Origin: Nymphaea colorata
Lineage: Eukaryota; Streptophyta; Magnoliopsida; Nymphaeales; Nymphaeaceae
Reading direction: 5' to 3'
Length of the DNA stretch: 64,000 nucleotides
Assembly (NCBI RefSeq): GCF_008831285.2
Contig: NC_045138.2
Location: 42,153,115-42,217,114, forward strand
Shown here: positions 44,940 through 58,335 of the stretch, in pieces
How positions within the stretch are numbered: the first letter of the stretch is position 1
Layout of the letters: each line of letters begins with the position of its first letter
Made by a program: the position numbers and the translations under genes
Notes under the pieces: model-generated
Told to the model about the DNA's origin: nothing
The model's input: the letters and a program-made list of their open reading frames with translations, nothing else
Database searches by the model: none

Positions 44940-46780
44940 ATCTCCTTTGTCATTTACTGATTTTCAAATAGCATCTACGATCAAAAGTTTTGGCAGTCTG
45001 GTTCATACTGAAAAATTTTTCAAAAGAAGACTCATTTGATAAGGACCTTGAAAGCATTTTATTTGTAAGATAAACCAACACTAAAATAGCCCCAGAACAA
45101 AGTTTTTTTGACATTCTTTGAACTAAATTAAGTCTTAGCAGCTTCAATGGTATGCCTAAGCTTTCTTTCAATAGTCCATTTTGTTGAGGAGTCCTAAAGT
45201 AATATTTTTGACGTATAATTCTCTCGCATTCTATGTAACTTAGTTCATGAGATAAGTATTCTCCTTCTGAATCAGTTTCAAAATCTTGATATTAGAGCCT
45301 CTTATTACGAAACTTGTTTAAGGATGCAAACACCTCAGACTTAAACTTTAGAATGTAAATTCAACAATATCTAGCAACAGAAATAGCATGATGTAAAAAC
45401 TCATTTAGAAGCAACTGGAGTTGCATCCCTAACATTTGAATGAACCAACTGAAATAACATCTTAAAAAACAAAGTTCTTTGTGCGAAAGATAATGCTTTT
45501 ATTTTTCCAAGAATGCATTGATGTCATAAAAAACCATCCAAATAAAGATTCTAATAAGCATGTAAAACAGATAATTTTTAAAATCTGGATATCTTGGTCT
45601 ATGATGTCAAACATCAATATTTTTTGTTTGAGCAACATTAAAAACAAAAGACTTAGTATACAGTATACACAAATATCCATATTAAAGGTATATTTTCCTA
45701 CAGCTTTTCTCAATCACTTTTTGGACTGGCAATCCAGCGACCAACATTTATTCAATAAAAACACAACATCACAACCATGCCATGACTCAGGATTTGAAAG
45801 AAAAAAGATAAATTTAAATTTAACTTTATTAAAGTCTAAATCTAACATTTAGAATATAATTTTTTTTCTTTTAGAAGTGGTTGAAATAACCACTCCTAAG
45901 ATAGATGTTCCTCATTTGATCCTTCAAGAAGAAGCTGTAGTTATTCTGTCAATTGTGCCGAGGACGTTACTCTAATTGAACCACCCTGTCTTGTTAAGTT
46001 GAAGATACTATAGCAACCTTTTTATTATTTGAGGTTTAATATGACTGGGTTCATGTAAAAAACATGACACATCACTTTCTCCATGTTGGTATTTACTATA
46101 ATGCTTAAGTCTGGTGGTCTAGAAGGTTTGAGAGAGTTTCTTGGCCTAGATATTGCAGGGCCTTGTCTTTTTCATATTTGGATAATATGAACAACAAACT
46201 ATCCACATTTTTATTAATGTCAGATCTTGTTCCTAACCTTCTTCCCTACTAAGCTTAGTGAGGGCTTAATGAATAGGAGGTGTTTAAAAAAGAGATAAAC
46301 TAAAGGCCCTAATTTTTTGAATTTGTGCTTCCATCCTAGCAAAGACCTTTCCATTTCAATTTGCATATTTCTTGTCACTATGTTTATATAGTTAAAAATA
46401 CTAGGCAAGACTAGGTGGCAGGCCTCAAAAGAACCTAGCTGGGGCCTAAGGAAATTTTCGTAACAGTTTTTTGTTCGACACACTTTTGTTTCTTTGTTTG
46501 ATATTTCTAGCTTTTTCTTGGACATAGCATTGATGGGACATATCTATTTAGGTGAACATACTCTTTAGGCATTCTCAATCCTCACTAGCTGTCTTATTAT
46601 AAGGAAGATTAGAGGCAATTTTTGGTTCAATGCCACTAAGTATCCAAGGTATGTTGTTTACACATTTCAGTTTTCAATCATCAAGCTTTTCAAAATGCCA
46701 TCTAAAATTTTTTTCTTTCATCTCCATCAAGGCCTTCTTCTATTTCATTCTCAAACTTAAATACTACTGATCTGGATTCA
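44940..46780 (-). pseudogene. Decayed Ty1/copia gag-to-integrase relic inside intron 2
   Basis: Minus strand. Near 46660-46560 a gag-like WILSGIEPKIASNLPYNKT and WECLKSMF. Near 45310-44950 the integrase: FETDSEGEYLSHEL, IIRQ, RTPQQNG, then SKKLCSGAILVLVYLTNKM and, at the end, YLKIS. The TPQQNG motif and the following helix are copia integrase signatures. It is full of stops and frame changes and older than the copia element in the nest. No LTRs or primer site were found around it. It lies in the same orientation as the host gene. Confidence 0.65.
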
Positions 46781-48774
46781 GGCATAGTACTTCTTGTGTA
46801 TCCATATAGACCTTGCCCTTTGATGTAAGTTTTCAGATGTTCACTCATTCAGTGTAATTACTTTCAACAAGCTTGAAAGTGGGACAAAATTAATGTTATT
46901 CTAGTTGGATAGGTTGACATCGGCTGTTTTAGAACCCCTTGAACACATAAACAGGACCAAATTTGAATTGTTCTTCAATAAGCACACACTTGAAGGCAAG
47001 GTTCAACACTTCAAAGTTCAAACAACAGTCAGACCTTGCTCTAGTATCATGTAAAAGGTGCAAAGGAAATAGGTACATGGCCAACTCAAAGAAAGAAAAA
47101 GTAGCACTAAAGGCCAATCGCCAAGAACACGGAAGAAAGGTTCCCTAAGGCACAAAAAACACAATAAAAAAGTTTATAATTTTATTGCCAAAATGTTTAG
47201 AAAAGCTTTGAAAAAACAAGAGGAGAATACCCACTACATATACAGCCAGCAAGGGCCTGGCTCTAAATGGAGCTGTAGGAACAAGCCAATGGCTAGTCGA
47301 CCTTTGGTAATGTCAAAACTTGACCCAAAAAAAGTATAAAAAAGGAAACGATACAAAAAAAATATATTACAAGGAACAGAAGCAAGTATAACTTACAGTC
47401 ATCCTATATAATTTATTATTTTATTATATCTACAGTAATGACATACATATCCATAAACTTCATATATACATGTATATAATTAGCATATATATAGATAGAA
47501 GAGTACACACAGGTAACAAAAATGCCAATAGGTCCCCCTAAAGGTGGTTGAGTAATTTATCAATATGGATTATCCTGTGAGACTACCCAAAAGTTGGCTC
47601 TAACAATCTCACAGTCAACCTCCTTGATGTTGAGACAGCATATGAGCATATAGAATCACCGTACTATTTGCACATCCTCTATAAGCAGCCAAGGTAGCTG
47701 CACCATAAGGACAATCCTTCATCTTCCAAATCATCTACTCCAACTTATTTTATTCAGACTTTCTATTTCAAACTACTTTTCTATCCAACCTGTAAGCCAC
47801 TAGCAGCAGTTCCTCTTTCTAACCAAATGCATGATCAAATCCTTTAGACTAAGAAAATAGACTGACTACCTTTATGACTATCAGAATCCTTCTTTATGAA
47901 TAGTTGAATTCCAACAGCTTAAACTTCCTCTTTGAAAGTCTTCCAAAAGTTTGATTAAATCAGGAGGAAGACAATCTGCTCAAGTGTTAAATCCTGTTTA
48001 CTAAAGACCAGGATACCACCTTTATTCGTATTCTTGAAGTCCTCAGCGTCCTAGCTGATCTCAATGGAAGGTTACTTAGTGGCATTCAGGAAAGCATAAT
48101 CATTGTTGACTTATTGATTGGTGTGCTTAGAGCCATGATGTTTTTCAATTACTGTGCTTCGGTCACAAGTAAATCTTTTTTATTTTCTACAAAGCCGACC
48201 AACACTACTTTCTATTAAAAAATTTTGTTAATAATTCATATTCTAACACCTGATTACTTATTAGTCATCTAATGCTACTTTAATCCACAACACACCACAA
48301 AAAAACATGTTTCTGATATACAGGATATAGTCTCCTATTCTACTGATTTTAGCAAGATCAAATTTGATGGTGTCAGACTGAAAAGGGTAGAAAGTCAAAC
48401 TCCTTATAATGATCGATCCCTACTTGTTATCATCAACTTCAATAAATTGGTTTTCATTCATTAGGAAAACCAGCCAGTCTTCAAAATTTGAAGAGACCAT
48501 ATTCCAAGCAGATATCTATACTATGAACAAAATTATTCTGCAGGAATTCAGAATTTAACAGTAAATGAAAACTAATATGTTAAACAAGAACTATCCAGAA
48601 TACAATGGCAACGGAAAAAACTGAACCAACCAATTAGTTCTGTTAGAGAAGAATTATACTCATCCATGGAGACAACAAGTCAAAGCAACCCATCATAAAT
48701 AAACAAGTTATGTCACCCAGCTTCTCCAAAGAGGAAAAAACAACATAAAACAGAACAAGGCGATGGTGTAAGAC

Positions 48775-48847
48775 CTGCCCATGCAGTTGCAACAGAAGCC
48801 AATGACGTCCCAACCGTGAAGACAACCCTGTGCCTCTCAAACACATC
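48775..48847 (-). CDS. Host gene exon 2
   Basis: 73 bp following TTGATAG and ending GGGCAG|GTCTTA. It encodes DVFERHRVVFTVGTSLASVA and TAWAG; the stretch VVFTVGTSLASVATAWAG is the first predicted membrane segment. It ends in phase 1, which exon 3 completes. Confidence 0.82.
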
Positions 48848-49013
48848 CTATCAAAAATCAGCAGAAGACAAAAGCAACGGATCAGCACACCGTTCAACCA
48901 ACAAACTCCAAATCGATCAAATAAATTAAAATAAAAAAAGAGGACATTCAACAGAAATCTCCGGAGTACGAGATTGGATAGGCGTAGCCGGGTAGGGGAC
49001 GTGGGGAGGCAAC
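48848..49013 (-). other. Host gene intron 1 (166 bp)
   Basis: Donor ACCAAG|GTTGCC at 49013 and acceptor TTGATAG at 48848. T-rich on the coding strand. Confidence 0.75.
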
Positions 49014-49133
49014 CTTGGTGGAGAAGTACGTGTCCTGAACAGCAGACCATGAATTGGAGACCTTCTTTCTCAGGCTGGGAAGCGCCGTCGCTGCCGCCCA
49101 AGCGGAGCTACCAGCACCCCTAAGCCGATGCAT
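49014..49133 (-). CDS. Host gene exon 1 with start codon
   Basis: 120 bp, 40 codons, beginning at ATG 49133; an in-frame TAG lies six bases upstream, which fixes the start. It encodes MHRLRGAGSSAWAAATALPS, then LRKKVSNSWSAVQDTYFSTK. The N-terminus is rich in Ala, Ser and Arg with no acidic residues in its first 30, compatible with an organelle-targeting peptide (inference). It ends in phase 0. GC content is higher here than in the introns. Confidence 0.82.
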
Positions 49134-49980
49134 AACCTATCTCTCGCTCTCTCTCCCTCTGGATCGATCGACCGGATCGCGTGGTGGCTCCCCTCTAGGA
49201 CGGTCCTGTTTCCCGAACAGGAATCAAACAAACCCTCAAGTCTTGACGCCAATTGTCTCCAGGGAGAGAAAATTGACCCTTTTATTATGGAGGCGGAAGA
49301 AAACCCAGCGACCAAACATTCGTTGAAGGTGCGAATCTTCTTCAACATTCATCCATATCTCATACAATTGACGTCTCAGTCTAGTCGCTGCCTGAAGATG
49401 ATCGTATCGCACGCCCGTTTCGTGCGATGAAGCTGCGGTCTGGAAAAGAAGAAAAGAAGACGGAAGTCAACCACCTTCGGGGTTTCAAGAGCCCGATTGC
49501 TTCTGCTCAAAACATGCTAAAGGAAGAAAGAGTACGTCAGGCAGGCTTCCTCAAACACGGCCCACGTCACCATAGCTCTAGGAGGAAACAGGTTTGCATG
49601 TGTGGACTCTCACCAGCGACATGCAACATCTTGCAGCGAGTAAGTCTCAAAGCCAATATTATAGTCTACCAAAACTTCACCCTAAAGATCCGTCCAATAT
49701 CTCGCAACCACGTTTTTACATAATTGACCTACTTGTGACCCGCAAAGATAGGAGGCTGCCTGCCTGTCTACCAATTCTTGTAAGAAATCTCGCATCTTCT
49801 TGAAAGTTGAATAGATTTTCCATTGTTTTGCCTCTTTGACCTTTTGCATATATCTAGTTTGTAACATTACATCTGCTCATTTTAGTCCCAAGTCCTGATT
49901 GTGTGACTGTTAAATGCAATCATTAAGAACACATTCTAATGATGCCAGTTTGAGGTAAAGGCATGACCTTATGAACATAG
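49134..49980 (-). promoter_or_regulatory. Presumed promoter and 5' UTR of the host gene
   Basis: Directly upstream of the ATG the coding strand is GA-rich (AGAGGGAGAGAGAGCGAGAG), a common feature of plant 5' UTRs. The block 49150-49450 is GC-richer than its surroundings. No convincing TATA box was found. Plus-strand frames here (for example 49427-49723) lack family motifs and I do not call them genes. Confidence 0.4.
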
Positions 49981-50340
49981 TTGGCTGATCCATGACTCGG
50001 ACTTAGATTGGCTGAAAACTGGGTCACTGAGTCAGGAAGTTGACTTGGTGATTCAACTGAGCCAGATCATAAATTTTTATAGTGCATTCTTGTATAAATA
50101 GATGAAAAAAAAGTTTGTCAATATTTCATGTTTGATTTTTTTCAACTAAAATTGAATAATCTGTAACATGAGTATTAGTGTACACTTAATATTATGATAT
50201 TTCACAATTCAAAAAAATAACAAACTTTAGTATTCAATAATGCATGATAAAAAAAGAAATTAGTTGACGAGCCCTACTGACTCAGCAAACTCTAATGCCT
50301 AACCCAGTAAACGGATTATTAGAAATGCTATGAGGAGTTA
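49981..50340. repeat. Small dispersed-repeat-like patch with GACTCAG motifs
   Basis: The left end contains CATGACTCGGAC, GGGTCACTGAGTC and GACTTGGTGATTCAACTGAG; the right end contains GACGAGCCCTACTGACTCAG. The ends are partly complementary around an AT-rich middle, as in non-autonomous DNA transposons. No exact ends were defined. Confidence 0.35.
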
Positions 50341-50489
50341 TCCAATGTGAGAACAAACTACAATATCAGAACTCAAGACTTAAGAGCTTTATTTGACTAA
50401 CCTTGAGTTTACAAAACCATAAATGTGAGACGAAGTCCAAAAAATTTATGCATGTTCCCCTAAAGTCTCTGTCATGTTTTTCTCTTGTA

Positions 50490-50682
50490 TATAAAGTCCA
50501 TTTATGTTGGCATGTTCACTTGTAAGAGAATACTCTTCCACCAGTCTAATGTCATGTTTTGAAATTTCTTGGTTCAAGTGTTCAACAAATAGACTTTTGT
50601 TTGAGCCTTGAGGCAAGTTGAATTTCTACTTTCTTGCTTACATCACTTATGACGTATTGTTTTCTTGAGTGCATAAAATAAT
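50490..50682 (+). repeat. Fragment related to the chromodomain-gypsy LTR
   Basis: TTCACTTGTAAGAGAATACT, then CCACCAGTCTAATGTCATGTTTTG match in order the middle of the LTR at 58729-59407 (TTCACTTGTAAGGGAGTACC, CCACTGGTCTAAGTGTCAT). It is diverged and truncated, with no ends found. Confidence 0.5.
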
Positions 50683-53221
50683 TGATTAAAGTTCTTCTTC
50701 TTTGTTTGTGTACTTTTCTTTCTTCATGCATTCTAGTGATTTGTGCAAACACTCACCCATCAGGCTAGTGATGGAAATGAAGACAAAGGAACATCTGCCA
50801 TGACAAGACAAACATTTAGCATTCTCAATACCATGCTTCTATGTTCATACATAGAACTAATAAATATAAGCAAGAACATATAGATTATGTGCTATCATAC
50901 TAGAGATAGACTTTCGGAGATCATCGATAACATACCCAATAGTTGATTTAATATAAATAGTTGTAACAACCCCACAATTTGAGTTTGTTTTCTTTAAATC
51001 CTAAAAGACGGAATATAATTTAACCCAACCTTTCAGGCATCAGCACAAACATAAGACAAAACCATTCTAAATAAAGTTCATCAATGAAAAATCAGTTTTA
51101 CTAATGTTTAAGTCAAAAAATGCTTGTTCCATCCATAAAATGGATAAGACTCATAATTGTCTAGGTCTTTTCCATACAAAAAAAACATATTTTTACTGAC
51201 TCGTAGGAAATGTCAATAAAGACAAAAAAAAAATCAGTAAAACTTTTACTGATGTTTGGTCAAAAGTCAGTGAAGATTATGTCAGGGAAGGTATTACTTA
51301 CATTGAAAGCCAAAATCAGTGTATACAACCACTAACATTGACATTAACAGATGTGTCAAAAGAATTGTACCAGCATTTGGTTTTCATCGGCAAAAAAAAA
51401 TTTATTGGCATTCTTCCTTGTGTTAGTGTAGATATAAATCTAGATTGATATTGTCTCAACATTGGTCAAAGCATTTGCTAATGTTAAGTGAATATGGTCA
51501 AAGTACCTTGTTGACATTCCCAGATTATTACTGACCATTGTTGTGCATTAGTAAACATACAACTGTTTATGTTTTCCTTTGCATCAGCAAAGTTTTTTGT
51601 ATTTTTTATATAGTTTATGGTATCAATTATTCATAATCTCGGGAATACAAATTTTCATACAATATTATATAACGTTAATGCAAATGAAACTAACTTCATA
51701 TTAATCACAAGTTGCCACCCCAAGATGAAATTCCCACTAACTTCATGGGTTTCAATGGATTACGTTGTAATTAAGATTGTTGGATGGACATTGTACTCTT
51801 TGGCAAATACAAAAGGAACTATGGCTTGAGGAAGGACAGCTCAAGAACCAAATCAAAAGCCTTGAATCCACGTAAACACTTCCTAAAGAAGGAATTGAGA
51901 TCAACTAGTCATTTCAAATTGTTAACGAACACAATAAGGATTTAGAAGAGTAACAAACTAACAAAAGAGAAAAGTAAATGCCTAATTTTAGTTCTTAACC
52001 ATTTCTACGCAGGGACTAATCTTGTTTCTTTAAACTTTGAAGCTTTAGTAATTTTTGCAAACAAAACAAGGGTGAGAGACCTGGACAATGGCAACATGAA
52101 GAACACCATGGAGTCCAATGTTGATGGAAGCATGCCATCACCATAGGGCTAGTGAGGAACATGACGTTGATGGAAGAATCTGCAGTAAACAAAAGAAGCA
52201 TTACCCCGTAATCATAACTAACACCATTGCTTTTCTATGTCTAAGAGAAAACCTTTAACGATATGCCAGTGAACAAAAGTGATGGAGCCAATGATGGTGG
52301 CAAAACATGCTTATATAGTGGGCCAACCTGGTCGTGATCCACAGTTACAATGCCATTTATCACTAGAAATGAAAAATAATATTTGTAGCTACAATAAGAA
52401 GTATAGGACATATGACAATTAAAAAGAGCACCAATGAGTTTTTCTTTGGATAGGGAAACTAAACACGGTCCACCAACTAGGTCAAATTGGTCACAACACA
52501 GAATATTCATCATCAGACGAATACTAGAAAACAAGGGCGTAAGTGGTAAAATATACATAAGCAGACAAAGCTAGCAGGACAATTGAAAAATACCTCAAGA
52601 AAAGAACTACCATAAGAAAACTTGTAAAATAAAAAATTAGCAACGTTTTAGTGGCATAATACAAAGTTTAGAAATTTACAGTGACAACTTGCAAATAGTG
52701 CTAGCAGATTCCTGCTAAATTACTATAAACAAAATTTAAAATAATTGACAATGAAAAATTTGGCATTTTACTGAAAAGTAATGATGTTTGATGTAGTAGC
52801 CACATGAAATTTATCTTCTTCAAAGTTCTTATCGATCCAGCTAAACTACTTGGCAGGTGTGCATATCCTAAACATTGCTTAGATTACTGTTCTCGAGCAC
52901 AATGCAGATATAGAACCTAAAGATATAATGACATTGACAAGCCTTCTAGCTAAGACGTCTTCTTCGTTGAATTGTGCATTTTGTAGTGAGTTAAATAGTT
53001 ATTTTGTTTTGGTGATCATGGATAAGAGAGTGAAAAACATCAACTTCCCATGGATTTCCTACACTGAAAATTCAATGGCCTATGAAGAAAAGAAGATTCA
53101 CACATGCAAACTCTACCATTTAACATGCAGCTACCTTTAAAGAGCATACTTTCATAAATGTGATGCTGATGTGGACCGATGAGGAGAGAGTTTGCACTTG
53201 ATAGTTCAATCATGTCACTAC

Positions 53222-53274
<53 letters not shown>

Positions 53275-56200
53275 GTATAGCGATGATTACTTTCACTGTT
53301 ATTTATTGTATACCGGTATCCATTCCCACCGCAATTAACACTCGTTGGGAAGATTTTTGCTGGTATAGATCACCCATTATTCCCCCCTAAAATCTTTCCC
53401 TAGCTTCCCCAAGCGGTTTTCTTCCCCAACTTTTTTTTCCTCCCCCTTCAGTATTTTCCCAACTTTTCTCTTTCTTCTTTGGCATTTCTTCCCCAAATCT
53501 TTGTCTTTCTCCCTTGCGCCCCTTTGGGCAGCCTGCCCTCTCCCTTGCTCACATAATGACTACTACCACTCTCCTCCACACGCCCCATTCCTCCTCTCCC
53601 TTATTTAACTACCCAATTTCCAACTGCCCATCTCCGGCAACATCAGCTTTCAGCCTTCGCCAACATTACCCATCTCTCTCTTAGTCCCTAGACACAACAC
53701 CAAATGTAGCTTTTTCCAACACCATGTTCCCAACACCATGTTCCCAACACATGAAAATCAAACATCATGTGTTGGCAATGACCCTTTTTTGACAATGTTT
53801 GATACTGATTCAAGAAATCCAAGGCAAACATGCATTTGTTTGAGCCACATCCACCCAACCAGCTTTTATAAGTAATCAAGGTAATTGATTAAAGTTCTTC
53901 TTCTTTGTTTGTGTACTTTTCTTTCTTTATGCATTCTAGTGATTTGTGCAAACACTAACCCATCAGACTAGTGGTGGAAATGAAGACCAAATCAAAGAAA
54001 CTTCGGCTGAGACAATGCCACACAAGAAACAAACGTTTAGCATTCTCAATGCCATTCTTCGATGTTCAAACATAGAACTAATAAATATAAGCAAGAACAG
54101 ATACAAAAGTTTTTTGTATTTTTTTATACAGTTTATGGTATTAATTATTCATCATCTTGGGAATACAAATTTTCATACAATATTATATATCATTAATGCA
54201 AATGAAACTAACTTCATATTGATCCCCACTAACTTCATGGGTTTCAACGGATTACGTTGTAGTTAAGATTGTTGGCTGGACATTGTACTCTTTGATAAAT
54301 ACAAAAGGAACTATGACTTGAGGAAGGACAGCTCAAGAACCAAATCCAAAGCCTTGAATCCACGTAGACACTTTCTAAAGAAGGAATTGAGTTCAACTAG
54401 TCGTTTCAAATTGTTAACAAACACAATCAGGATTCAGAAGAGTAACATACTAATGCAAGTGAAAAGTAAATACCTAATTTTAGTTCTTAACCATTTTTAG
54501 GCAGGGACTAATCTTGTTTCTTTAAACTTTGAAGTTTTAGTAATTTTTGAAAAGAAAACAAGGGTGAGAGACCTGGACAATGGCAACATGAAGAACACTA
54601 TGGAGACCAATGTTGATGGAAGCGTGCCATCACCATTGGGCTAGTGAGGAACATGATGTTGATGGAAGAATCTGCAGTAAACAAAAGAAGCATTACCCTT
54701 TTAATCATAACTAACACCATTGCTTTTCTATGTCTAAGAGAAAACCTTTCATATATGCCAGTGAACAAAAGTGATGAAGCCAACGATGGTGGGAAAACAT
54801 GCTTATATAGTGGGCCAACCTGGTTGTGATCCACAGTCACAACGCCATTTGTCACTAGAAATGAAAAATAATGTTTATAGCTACAATAAGAAGTATAGGA
54901 CATATGACAATTAAATAGAGCACCAATGCAGGTTCAAAAGGATAATGTGTTTTGCTTTGGATAGGGCAGCTAAACACCATCCACAAACTAGGTCAAATTA
55001 GACACAACACAAAAGATTCATCAGCAGGCAGACTACTAGAAAACAAGGGCGTAAGTGGTGAAATATACATAAGCAGACAAAGCTCGTACGATAATTGAAG
55101 ACTACCTCAAGAAAAGAACTACCTCAAGAAAACTTGTAAGAAAAAAAAATCAGCAACATTTTAGTCGCATAATATAGAAAGAGTGACAACTTGCAAATAG
55201 TGCTAGCGGATTTCTGCTAAATTACTATAGGCAAAACTTTGAAATAATTGACAATGAAAAAGTTGGCATTTACTGAAAATTAATGACATCTAATGTAGTA
55301 GCCAACATGAAATTTATCTTCTTCAAAGTTCCTATCGATCTAGCTAAACAACTTGGCAGAGCATGCCTATTGAAGAAAATGAAAAGCAAGCTTAAATCAA
55401 TTGTTCGTATCCTAAACATTGCTTAGATTACCATTCTCCAGCACAGTGCAGATGTAGAACCAAAAGATATAATGACGTTGACAAGCCTTCTATCTAAGAT
55501 GTCTTCTACATTGAATCAAAGTTTTTGTACTGAGTTAAACAGTTATTTTGTTTTGGTGATCATGGATAAGAGAGTCCAAAATCTCAACTTCCCAAGGATT
55601 TCCGATATTGAAAATTCAATGGCCTATGAAGAAAAGAAGATTCACATGCAACCATTTACCATGCAGCCACCTTTAAAGAGCATACTTTCACAAATGTGAT
55701 GCTAATGTGGACTGATGAGGAGAGAGTTTGCACTTGAAAGTTCAATCATGTCACTATTAAAAAAAAATTATAGCGGTGATTACTTTCACTGGTAGTAATT
55801 GTACCGGTATCCATTCCCACCGCTAACACTCATGGGGACGATTTTTACGGGTATAGATCAAGCATTATTCCGACCCAAAATCTTTCCCCAGCTTCCCCCA
55901 CGGTTTTCTTCCCCAACTTTTTTCCCTCCCCCTTCAGTATTTTCCCAATTTTTCTCTTTCTTCTTTGGCATTTCTTCCCAAAATCTTTGTCTTTGCTCCC
56001 TTGCACCCCTTTGGGCTTCTCCCTTCCTCACATAATAACTACAACCACTCTCCTCTACACACCCCCTTCCTCCTCTCCCTTATTTAACTACCCAATTTCC
56101 AGCTGCCCATCTCCGGCAACATCTGCTTTCAGCCTTCACCATCACCACCCATCTCACTCTTAGTCCCTAGACACAACATCAAATGTAGCTTTTGCCAACA

Positions 56201-58335
56201 CCATGTTCCCGACACATGAAACATCATGTGTCAGCAACAACACTTTTTTGACAATGTTTGATACTGATTCAAGATACCTAACGCAAACATGCATTTGTTT
56301 GAGCCACACCCACCCAGCAAGCTTTTATAAGTAGTCAAGGTAATTGATTAAAGTTCTTCTTTGTTTGTGTACTTTCCTTTCTTTATGCATTGTAGTGATT
56401 TGTGCAGACACTCACCAATCAGGCTAGTGGTGGAAATGAAGACCAAATCAATGGAACATCGGTCATGACAATTCCACACAAGACACAAACGTTTATTTTT
56501 CTCAATGCCATGCTTATACATAGAACTAATAAATATAAGGAAGAATATATACAAAAGTTTTTTGTATTTTTTTATACAGTTTATGGTATCAATTATTCAT
56601 AATCATGGGAATACAAATTTTCATACAATATGACATATCGTTAATGCAAATGAAACTAACTTCATATTGATCACAAGTTACCACCCCAAGATGATATTCC
56701 CACTAACTTCATGGGTTTTCTTGGATTACGTTGTAGTTAAGATTGTTGGATGGACATTGTACTCTTCAGCATTACAAAAGGAACTATGGCTTGAAGAAGG
56801 AAAGCTTGAGAACCAAATCCAAAGCCTTGAATCCACGTTGACACTTCCTAAAGAAGGCATTGAGATCAACTAGTCATTTCAAATTGTTAACGAACACAAT
56901 CAGGATTCAGAAGAGTAACAAACTAATGCAAGTGAAAAGTAACTGCCTAATTTTAGTTCTTAATCATTTCTACGTAGGGACTAATCTTGTTTCTTTAAAC
57001 ATTGAAGTTTTAGTAATTTTTGCAAAGAAAACAAGGGTGAGCAACCTGGACAATGGCAACATGAAGAACACCATGAAGACCAATGTTGATGGAAGCTTTG
57101 CCATCACCATAGGGCTAGTGAGGAACATGACGTTGATGGAAGAATCTATAGTAAACAAAAGAAGCATTACCCCCTAAATCATAACTAACACCATTGCTTT
57201 CCTATGTCTATGAGAAAACCTTTCACGATATTCTAGTGAACAAAAGTGATGGAGCCAACGTTGGTGGGAAAACATGCTTATATAGTCGGCCAACCTGGTT
57301 ATGATCGATAGTCACAATGCCATTTGTCACTAGGATGAAAAATAATGTTTATAGCTACAATAAGAAGCGTAGGACAGATGCCAATTAAACACCATTCAAG
57401 GGGATAATGAGTTTTGCTTTGGATAGGGCAACTAAACACCATTCACAAACTAGGAAAATTGAACTCAACACAGAAGATTCATCAGCAGACAGACTACTAG
57501 AAAATAAGGGTGTAAGTGGTAAAATATACATAAGCAGACAAGGCTGGCAGGACAACTGAAAACTACCTCAAGAAAGGAACTTGCTCAAGAGAACTTGTAA
57601 GATAAAAAATCAGCAACGTTTTAGTCACACAATACAGAGTTTATAAATTTATAGTGACAACTTGAAATTAGTGCTAGTAGATTCCTGCCAAGTTACTACA
57701 GACAAAACTTTGAAATAATTGACAATGAAAAAGTTGGCATTTTACTGAAAAGTAATGTTGTTTAATATAGTAGCCACATGTTATCTTCTTCAAAGTTCCT
57801 ATCGATCTAGCTAAACTACATGGCAGACCATGCCTATTGAAGAAAAGGAAAAGCAAGCTTAACTCAATTGTGAATATCCTAAACATTGCTTAGGTTTCTA
57901 TTCTCCAGCACAGTGCATATATAGAACCTAAAGATATAATAACATTGACAAGCCTTCTAGCTAAGATGTCTTCTAGATTGAACTGAAGTTTTTGTAATGA
58001 GTTAAGCAGTTACTTTGTTTGGGTGATCATAACATAAGAGAGTCAAAATATCAACTTCCCAAGGATTTCCCACACTGAAAATTCAATGGCCTATGAAGAA
58101 AAGAAGATTCACATGCAAACTCTATCATTTATCATGCAACTACCTTGAACGAGCATACTTTCGCAAATGTGATGCTACTGAGGACCGATGAGGAAAGACT
58201 TTGCTCTTGATAGGACAATCATGTCAGTCAAAAAAAAAATGTGAGTACTTTCATTGGTAGTAATTGTATACCGGTATCCATTCCCACTGCAATTGACACT
58301 CATTGGGAAGTTTTTCACCGGCATAGATCACCCAA
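50683..58335. repeat. Three direct copies of a roughly 2.5-kb unit
   Basis: Copies begin with ATTGATTAAAGTTCTTC at about 50688, 53885 and 56345. Copy 1 is longer (3.2 kb) because of an insertion of about 700 bp (about 50885-51588), copy 2 is about 2.46 kb, copy 3 ends near 58335 and lacks the pyrimidine-rich tail of the others. Shared landmarks include ATAGGGCTAGTGAGGAACATG, CTTATATAGTGGGCCAACC, CATGGATAAGAGAGT and ACCGGTATCCATTCCCACCG. Short frames recur between copies (for example LVIMDKRV and ENSMAYEEKKIH on the plus strand at 53010, 55550 and 58070), but none is long or of known family. Copies differ by point changes and small indels. Confidence 0.85.
53225..53274. repeat. (CA)n(TA)n compound microsatellite
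   Basis: About 17 CA units followed by about 9 TA units; it occurs only in the first copy of the 2.5-kb unit. The other copies have a short A run at the same place. Confidence 0.95.

Larger units (their letters stand above)
43067..48774 (-). other. Host gene intron 2 (5.7 kb)
   Basis: Donor GGGCAG|GTCTTA at 48774 and acceptor TTTTTTGCAG at 43067. It carries a (TG)n microsatellite (44596-44618), a decayed copia relic (44940-46780) and (AT)-rich tracts near 47400-47500. No other coding sequence is supported. Confidence 0.75.

Noticed and set aside
49054-49723. Plus-strand frames upstream of the host gene (90-100 codons)
   Set aside because: They overlap exon 1 or its GC-rich 5' region, overlap each other in different frames and show no family motif. 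A divergent gene is not supported.
54598-54903. 101-codon minus-strand frame in the second 2.5-kb unit
   Set aside because: The matching frame in the other copies is broken at different places and resembles no protein. It is probably a chance frame on the non-coding strand.
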